Part shown: positions 23,486 to 28,462 of the stretch, piece by piece
How positions within the stretch are numbered: the stretch's first letter is position 1
Layout of the letters: each line of letters starts with the position of its first letter
From: JAMCXS01 sp046705545
GTDB lineage: Bacteria; Acidobacteriota; Terriglobia; UBA7540
DNA: 28,462 nt
Direction of reading: 5' to 3'
Assembly: GCA_046705545.1 (NCBI GenBank)
Contig: JBJKQF010000125.1
Span: 1 to 28,462 of the forward strand
Made by a program: the position numbers and the translations under genes
Notes under the pieces: generated by a model
The model's input: the letters and a program-made list of their open reading frames with translations, nothing else
Database searches by the model: none
Told to the model about the DNA's origin: nothing

Positions 23486-25156
23486 ATGGTGAAACCGGCC
23501 ATTCTTACCGTGGACGACGATCCTGAAGTGCTGCGCGCGGTTGAGCGCGATCTGCGGCGCCGGTATGCCGAGCGCTATCGAGTGATGCGTGCTGACTCCG
23601 GCGCGACGGCGATCGAGGCGCTGCGCGGGCTGAAGAAGCGCAATAACGCGGTAGGGCTGCTGCTGGCGGACCAACGGATGCCTCAGATGACGGGCGTGGA
23701 GTTTCTGGGCGAGGCCATGAAGCTTTTCCCGGACGCTAAGCGCGTGCTTCTCACAGCCTACGCCGACACCGACGCGGCGATTCGAGCCATCAACGAGGCG
23801 GGAATCCACCATTACCTGTTGAAGCCCTGGGACCCTCCGGAGGAACACCTCTACCCGGTGCTTGACGACCTATTGGGGGACTGGCAGGCGTCGTTTCGCC
23901 CCCGCTTTGAAGGTGTTCGTGTTCTTGGCACGCGCTGGTCCCCGCATTCCTACGCCCTCAGGGATTTCCTGGCGCGCAACCAGACGCCGTACCGCTGGCT
24001 GGACATTGAGACAGCGGATCGGGACCCAGAGGTGCGTGAGCTTGTCGAGGCTGTTGGGCTTGAAGCCTCCGGCTTCCCGATGGTCTATTTCCCGGACGGA
24101 TCTACTCTTTCTGATCCGAGTACCGCAGAGGTGGCTGAAAAACTTGGGTTGCGAGTGCGGCCTGAAATGGCGTTCTACGACCTGGTGATCGTGGGTGGCG
24201 GCCCGGCAGGTCTGGCGGCGGCAGTTTACGGCGCATCGGAAGGATTGCGCACGGTAATGATTGAAATGGAAGCGCCGGGCGGCCAAGCCGGAATGAGCTC
24301 CAGAATTGAGAACTACCTGGGATTCCCATCCGGGTTGAGCGGCGGCGATTTGGCTCGGCGCGCCGTTGCCCAGGCCAGGCGATTCGGGGTTGAAATTCTC
24401 TCGCCTCAGCACGTGGCTGGGGCCCGCGTAGAAGGCTCGACGAAAATGGTCAAGTTGGCGGACGGAAGCGAATTGGGTTGCAAAGCTCTGCTGATCGCGA
24501 CAGGAGTTTCCTACCGAAGGCTGAACGTGCCCGGCGCCGAAGCTCTGCAAGGCAGCGGAGTCTACTACGGCTCGGCCATGACTGAGGCGCTATCGTGCAA
24601 GGGAGAGGACGTTTACATCATCGGCGGCGCGAATTCCGCCGGCCAGGCCGCCATGTATTTTTCAAAGTACGCGCGCCGGGTGGTGATGCTGGTCCGCGGG
24701 CCGTCCCTTTCCTCCACGATGTCGCAATACTTAATTGACCAGATTCGACAGACTGCGAATATCCAGGTGGAGACCCACGCTCAGGTTGTAGGAGTCCACG
24801 GAGAAAAACGCCTTGAGGAGATTTCCATTTACTGCCAGGACAGCGGGGAGACGGAGCGCGTTTCGGCAATTTCACTTTACGTTTTTATTGGAGCGGAGCC
24901 TCGCACGGACTGGCTGGACGGCATTGTGGAGCGCGACGAACGAGGTTTTATCCTTACGGGAGCTGACCTTCTCCGGGATGGAAAGCGCCCCCCAGGGTGG
25001 CCGCTCGACCGCGACCCGTATTGGACAGAAACCAGCATTCCCGGCATCTTTGCAGCGGGCGACGTACGCCACGGCTCGGTGAAGCGGGTTGCGTCCGGAG
25101 TGGGCGAAGGTTCGGTCGCTGTGCAGTTCATTCATCAGTATCTCAGCGCGGTGTAA
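23486..25156 (+). CDS. Response regulator receiver fused to glutaredoxin-like and thioredoxin-reductase-like domains
   Basis: With ATG 23486 the protein has 556 residues and begins right at a receiver domain (1-130): the acidic pocket D10-D11-D12, phospho-acceptor D62 in LLLADQRMP, T90 and K113 in LLKPWDPP. A second domain (about 141-225) looks like a glutaredoxin/thioredoxin fold (VRVLGTRWSPHSYALRDFL), with WSPHS in place of a CxxC. The third (about 229-556) is a thioredoxin-reductase-type flavoprotein: FAD site VGGGPAGLAA (236-245), GGQAG (265-269), NADPH site GGANSAGQAA (380-389) and FAAGDVRHGSVKRVASGVGEG for FAD. The CATC redox centre of thioredoxin reductase is replaced by GSAM (362-365). 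The family is annotated as fused response regulator/thioredoxin-disulfide reductase, but neither thiol centre is present here, so disulfide reduction is doubtful. One base separates it from the kinase gene. Confidence 0.92.
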   Translation: MVKPAILTVDDDPEVLRAVERDLRRRYAERYRVMRADSGATAIEALRGLKKRNNAVGLLLADQRMPQMTGVEFLGEAMKLFPDAKRVLLTAYADTDAAIRAINEAGIHHYLLKPWDPPEEHLYPVLDDLLGDWQASFRPRFEGVRVLGTRWSPHSYALRDFLARNQTPYRWLDIETADRDPEVRELVEAVGLEASGFPMVYFPDGSTLSDPSTAEVAEKLGLRVRPEMAFYDLVIVGGGPAGLAAAVYGASEGLRTVMIEMEAPGGQAGMSSRIENYLGFPSGLSGGDLARRAVAQARRFGVEILSPQHVAGARVEGSTKMVKLADGSELGCKALLIATGVSYRRLNVPGAEALQGSGVYYGSAMTEALSCKGEDVYIIGGANSAGQAAMYFSKYARRVVMLVRGPSLSSTMSQYLIDQIRQTANIQVETHAQVVGVHGEKRLEEISIYCQDSGETERVSAISLYVFIGAEPRTDWLDGIVERDERGFILTGADLLRDGKRPPGWPLDRDPYWTETSIPGIFAAGDVRHGSVKRVASGVGEGSVAVQFIHQYLSAV

Positions 25157-25157
25157 A

Positions 25158-26600
25158 ATGCCTGAAGAGGCCAGAAGCAAATCCGGCAAGAGCTTGGTCG
25201 CCGATCTTCGCAAGATCACGGTCTTTGCGGACCTGCCCGAGGAAGACCTTGCGTGGCTGACGGAGAAGGGAGAAGAGATCCTTTATCAGCCGGGAGAGGT
25301 CTTTATTCAAGAAGGCGATCCCGCGGATACCCTGTTCGTGATCCTGGAAGGGGAAATCCGATTTCAACTTAGCGGTAGTCCTGATTCAGCCGTCCATCGG
25401 GCTACTGGCGGGCAGGTCACCGGCCTGCTCCCCTATTCCCGGATGACGCGGTATCAGGGTACCGGGCGTGCCATTACGCTTACTCGCGGCTTTCGACTTC
25501 ACAAGAGCTTCTTCCCTGAAATGTTGCAACGCATGCCCCAACTCGGCCAGCGTTTGGTCGGGCTGATGGCGGACCGCATCCGGGAGACCACTCGTACGGA
25601 GACCCAGCGCGACAAGCTGGCGGCGCTTGGCAAGCTTTCAGCGGGCCTGGCGCATGAGCTGAACAATCCTGCCGCCGCGGCTCAAAGGGCCACTGCGAAT
25701 TTGCGCGAGGCGCTTGAGACTGTGCGCGACGCCAGCATCAGGCTGGCCCGTCACGCTCTTTCTCCGGAGAAACGCGAGACCATTTTGCGTTTTGAGCGGG
25801 AAGCCGGGCAGTACACGCCCGCGACACCGGTTGACCCCCTGGTGCAAAGCGACCGGGAAGAGCAGATCGCGACGTGGCTGGAAAGCCGTAAGATCCCCGA
25901 CGCCTGGAAGATTGCTCCGGTGCTGGCTGATGTGGGTGTGGAAGTGCCGAAGTTGGAAAGCCTGGCTGCCGAGGTGGGCGACACCGTGCTGAGCGACGCC
26001 CTCATCCGCATCGCCTCGCTTATTACTATCGCAAGATTGATCGGCGAGATCGAAAACAGCACCAAGCGTATTTCAGATCTGGTCCGGGCGGTCAAAGAAT
26101 ATTCCTACATGGACCGGGCCGCCATGCAGGAAGTTGACGTGCACCAGGGCCTTGAGAGCACACTGACGATTCTCGGCCATCGGCTCAAGCGTGGAATCAA
26201 AGTGGTCCGCGAGTACGACCTGAGCCTGCCCTTGATTTGCGCTTACGGCGGCGAACTCAACCAGGTTTGGACAAACTTGTTGGACAACGCCATCGAGGCG
26301 ATGCGGGGGAAAGGTGAACTGCGGGTCAGGACCGCCCGCGAACTCGACCGCGTTTTGGTGGAGATTCACGACAACGGCCCGGGCATTCCCACGGATGTTC
26401 TGCCGCACATCTTCGAACCCTTTTTTACCACTAAGGGAGTTGGAGACGGAACAGGTCTTGGACTGGACACAGTTTGCAGGATTGTGAGGAACCACCAGGG
26501 CGAGATTCGTGTTTCTTCGCAGCCAGGTGACACCTGCTTCCGGGTCTACATTCCCATCGACCAACCGAAAGCAGAGCGGCCTGAAATTGCCGATGAGTAA
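25158..26600 (+). CDS. Sensor histidine kinase with N-terminal cyclic-nucleotide-binding-type domain
   Basis: I start the protein at ATG 25158, one base after the preceding stop; longer forms would overlap the flavoprotein gene. The 480 residues contain no membrane segment, so it is cytoplasmic. Residues about 18-140 are a CRP-type cNMP-binding fold (ITVFADLPEEDLAWL, PGEVFIQEGDPADTLFVILEGEI), but the phosphate-binding cassette is replaced by TGLLPYSRMTRYQGTGRAI, so the ligand is probably not cAMP. The kinase core has H166 in LSAGLAHELNNP, the N box NQVWTNLLDNAIEAM (368-382), G1 DNGPGIP (405-411), F box FEPFFTTK (419-426) and G2 GTGLGL (431-436). Between the H-box helix and its partner helix (about 293-320) lies an unusual stretch of roughly 95 residues (about 197-290). 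Its likely partner is the receiver flavoprotein next door. Confidence 0.93.
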   Translation: MPEEARSKSGKSLVADLRKITVFADLPEEDLAWLTEKGEEILYQPGEVFIQEGDPADTLFVILEGEIRFQLSGSPDSAVHRATGGQVTGLLPYSRMTRYQGTGRAITLTRGFRLHKSFFPEMLQRMPQLGQRLVGLMADRIRETTRTETQRDKLAALGKLSAGLAHELNNPAAAAQRATANLREALETVRDASIRLARHALSPEKRETILRFEREAGQYTPATPVDPLVQSDREEQIATWLESRKIPDAWKIAPVLADVGVEVPKLESLAAEVGDTVLSDALIRIASLITIARLIGEIENSTKRISDLVRAVKEYSYMDRAAMQEVDVHQGLESTLTILGHRLKRGIKVVREYDLSLPLICAYGGELNQVWTNLLDNAIEAMRGKGELRVRTARELDRVLVEIHDNGPGIPTDVLPHIFEPFFTTKGVGDGTGLGLDTVCRIVRNHQGEIRVSSQPGDTCFRVYIPIDQPKAERPEIADE

Positions 26601-26710
26601 GAGTAGGAAGTCTTAGGCATCTCTATCCGGAACGAGCAGCAAGTGGAGATAGAAAAAGCTCTTGAGCGGCAGGAATTAGTCTCGCTTGATTCTTGAGAGA
26701 CGAGGTGGAT

Positions 26711-27340
26711 ATGGCGGTCCGAGTCATCACCCTGGAGCGTGAATATGGGAGCGGCGGTGGCTTGATCGCTGAGATGCTGGCGGCGCGGCTGGATTGGAAG
26801 CTCTGGGACCAATTGCTGACAGAGGAAATCGCCAGGCGGATGGACTGTGATTGCCGTGCCGTGGAAAAGCATGAAGAGAAAAGAGATACCGTTTACTACC
26901 GGCTTCTAAAATCCTTTATGCGAGGCAGTTTCGAGGGGAGCCTGAACGCTTCGCGCTTGAAAATAGTGGACACCGAATGCGTCCGCGAGGTGGTGCAAGA
27001 GCTCCTGCCCGAGATCGCCAAGGATGGGAACTGCGTCATTGTGGGCAGAGGGTCTGCCTACTATCTTGGGAACAATCCTGGCGCGTTTCATGTTTTCATC
27101 TACGCACCTTTTCGGGAAAGAGTCCGCCGGCTGAAATCGACGGGCAAGACCGAGAAAGAAGCCATTGAATTGGCGGAGACGGTGGACCGAGACCGCGCCG
27201 CCTTCATCAAGCGATATTTCAACGTTGAATGGCCGGGGCGGCACCGCTTCCACTTGATGGTTAATTCCGCCCTCGGAAATGAATTGGCGGTCGAGACCAT
27301 CCTCGGCGCCGTAGAGCGTTTTGGGAATCAACAGGCGTGA
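26711..27340 (+). CDS. Cytidylate-kinase-like P-loop protein
   Basis: The start at ATG 26711 is chosen because GAGGTG (26702-26707) fits a ribosome binding site; a TTG at 26693 would add six residues. The 209-residue protein begins ITLEREYGSGGGLIAEMLA, a P-loop variant (G13-SGGG-17) of the cytidylate-kinase-like family PF13189. Further family signs are LDWKLWDQLLTEEIARRM, the central CVIVGRGSAYYL (bridge between strands) and the LID-like basic segment KSTGKTEKEAIELAETVDRDRAAFIKRYF. PF13189 members are nucleoside-monophosphate-kinase relatives with unproven substrates and are not the essential Cmk. The 110-bp gap from the kinase gene, same strand and no obvious terminator, allows co-transcription with the two-component pair. 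Confidence 0.85.
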   Translation: MAVRVITLEREYGSGGGLIAEMLAARLDWKLWDQLLTEEIARRMDCDCRAVEKHEEKRDTVYYRLLKSFMRGSFEGSLNASRLKIVDTECVREVVQELLPEIAKDGNCVIVGRGSAYYLGNNPGAFHVFIYAPFRERVRRLKSTGKTEKEAIELAETVDRDRAAFIKRYFNVEWPGRHRFHLMVNSALGNELAVETILGAVERFGNQQA

Positions 27341-27347
27341 CCGAGAG

Positions 27348-27362
27348 CGGCGAGGAACGCCG
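27348..27362. terminator. Weak hairpin between convergent genes
   Basis: CGGCG (27348-27352) pairs with CGCCG (27358-27362) around AGGAA, in the 40-base gap between two genes that run toward each other. There is no T-tract, so it is only a possible termination or insulation element. Confidence 0.22.
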
Positions 27363-27380
27363 GGAGGTTCGCGCCGCGTC

Positions 27381-28462
27381 TTACAACTCCAGCAAGACGG
27401 CCGCCGACTCCGCGGGGATTTTTAGCGGACCGCCAAAATGCTTTGGCTCGGGCTCCTCGGGCGTCACGATGCTCAGCGGGCCTGCGTTCGGCAAACTCAC
27501 GTTGCACAGAAGTTCCTTCGAGTCGCTGGGGTTTGCCACGGCCACGGCCCGTTGATGGGTCCCTTCTTTCACAAAGACCGTGTATTGCAAATGCGGTTTT
27601 CCCCCCACGGTGACGGAAGCTCCCACGGTGTCCCGGAAATCTCCGTCCCACAGATAGGCTTTGTAGCGCCGGCGCAGGGCGTCCACCTTCTTGCCGTAGG
27701 CCATGGTGAGCGGAAAATCGTCCAGACGACCCTTGAAGTTGTAAGGCTCGTAGCTGATCACGTATCGGTAGAGTAAAGCGCGGTTGATCATCTGGCGATC
27801 GTTCCAGCCTGTCGCCGCGATCATCATGGGCGCGTGCGGGTCGATATACCGTGGCAGAGGAATGTGCTCGGCGCCCGAAATGCGGAAGTAGCTGAGCTTG
27901 TAGTAGCGGAAGAGGAAGTCCCAAGGAGCTTCTCCGGCCATCAGGAAATGCTCCGGATCGATCTCCTTACGGAAGCTTTCCGCCAGCGGCTGATCCCCGG
28001 AATAGACAAACGCCGGGACGGGGTGGCCGTGGTGGGGAGCGAAGCAATAGTAAGCGTTCGGCCCGTGCCAGACTACCTCATCCTGGAGGATACCGCCGGC
28101 CTTGAGAGCTACGCTCTTGTGGAACTCTTTGTCGCAGATCTCGCGCCAAGTGGGGCAGGCGGTGCACATGGCGACAAGCTGGCGAGTGTTAATGCCGGAG
28201 AGCTGTTCAGGAGTGTCGTACTCATAGCCGCCGGGAGGGTAAATCTCTCCGTAAGGGTTGCGAACTGCGTAGCGGTAGAGTTCCTTGCGGTACCACTCCG
28301 TCGTGGAGTCCGCCCAAGTGTACTTGTTGAAAAGAATCACCTCCACGCCCATCTTACGGCAGGCTTCGATGGAGTTGCGAAGATCCTCCGCCGTTCCCAG
28401 CCGGGGATCGGTGTCGTGCGAGGGGTTGCCGCGGTCTTGGCCGCCCACTGTCCATCCCGTAA
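27381..28462 (-). CDS. DUF6259-type putative glycoside-hydrolase-like protein, N-terminal part cut off by the window edge
   Basis: The minus-strand frame stays open to the right edge: codons upstream of the GTG at 28448 continue as TGWTVGGQDRGNPSHDTD, which is clearly the interior of a protein, so at least 359 C-terminal residues are visible and the start lies outside. The visible part looks like half of a TIM barrel (LRNSIEACRKMGVEVILFNKYTWA, then LQDEVVWHGPNAYYCFAP with acidic residues after strand ends and HFLMAGEAPWDFLF), followed by a beta-sandwich tail (YTVFVKEGTHQRAVAVANPS and the final LKIPAESAAVLLEL). The VGGQDRGNPSHDTDPRLGT signature is what I recall from DUF6259 proteins, which sit near glycoside hydrolase families in fold; no substrate is established. 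It could act in polysaccharide breakdown together with genes outside the window. Confidence 0.72.
   Translation of the reverse strand, partial: TGWTVGGQDRGNPSHDTDPRLGTAEDLRNSIEACRKMGVEVILFNKYTWADSTTEWYRKELYRYAVRNPYGEIYPPGGYEYDTPEQLSGINTRQLVAMCTACPTWREICDKEFHKSVALKAGGILQDEVVWHGPNAYYCFAPHHGHPVPAFVYSGDQPLAESFRKEIDPEHFLMAGEAPWDFLFRYYKLSYFRISGAEHIPLPRYIDPHAPMMIAATGWNDRQMINRALLYRYVISYEPYNFKGRLDDFPLTMAYGKKVDALRRRYKAYLWDGDFRDTVGASVTVGGKPHLQYTVFVKEGTHQRAVAVANPSDSKELLCNVSLPNAGPLSIVTPEEPEPKHFGGPLKIPAESAAVLLEL

Noticed and set aside
27328..27924. Minus-strand frame of 198 codons
   Set aside because: Overlaps the DUF6259 gene in another frame on the same strand and has no protein-like character.
1..28462. 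CRISPR arrays, rRNA genes, insertion sequences with inverted repeats, toxin-antitoxin or restriction genes
   Set aside because: I looked for repeat-spacer patterns, transposase motifs and known defence domains on both strands and saw none.

Overview
The window looks like chromosomal DNA of a Gram-negative, GC-rich bacterium, most likely an Acidobacteriota soil or sediment lineage. The signs are lipid A genes (lpxL-like, lpxD), a large TonB-dependent outer-membrane receptor with an N-terminal carboxypeptidase-regulatory-like domain, an LssY_C protein, a Tat-exported mannonate-dehydratase-like protein, a DUF6259 protein, and frequent TTG/GTG starts. The taxonomic call is inferred from gene content; no rRNA gene is present.

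Layout. (1) 1-3000 is an accessory edge: the 3' end of an unrecognised gene, about 800 bases without a supportable gene, the frameshifted remains of an excisionase-like helix-turn-helix gene, an intact tyrosine recombinase, then tRNA-Leu(UAG). (2) 3.3-12.15 kb is housekeeping and envelope: a DHH/DHHA1 phosphoesterase, an exported LssY_C protein, a polytopic UPF0104/flippase-type protein, NrdR, a convergent double-GNAT protein, a membrane-anchored alpha/beta-hydrolase with a degraded triad, an LpxL-type acyltransferase and LpxD. (3) 12.5-21.7 kb is a co-directional tripartite RND efflux locus: small protein A, outer-membrane factor, lipoprotein adaptor, HME-type pump, small protein B, TonB-dependent receptor. 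Proteins A and B align without gaps over about 107 residues and share W-x(5)-Q-x-H, HHH, CxACQ and a terminal GRxPP, so they are paralogues sitting before the two outer-membrane components. (4) 21.8-22.9 kb, minus strand: the Tat-exported mannonate-dehydratase-like protein. (5) 23.5-27.3 kb is a signalling cluster: a receiver domain fused to a glutaredoxin-like domain and a thioredoxin-reductase-like flavoprotein that lacks both CxxC centres, a cyclic-nucleotide-binding-fold histidine kinase, and a cytidylate-kinase-like P-loop protein. (6) The right edge holds the C-terminal part of a DUF6259 protein on the minus strand.

How they work together. The RND locus probably exports a divalent metal from periplasm and cytoplasm. 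The HHH/CxxC small proteins are candidate metal-binding helpers and the TonB receptor suggests an outer-membrane partner for the same ion. The kinase and receiver-flavoprotein are adjacent (one base between stop and start) and probably form a two-component pair whose output is a flavin domain rather than DNA binding. The best candidate for something undescribed is the HHH/CxACQ paralogue pair around the efflux pump; the thiol-less receiver-flavoprotein with its kinase comes second.
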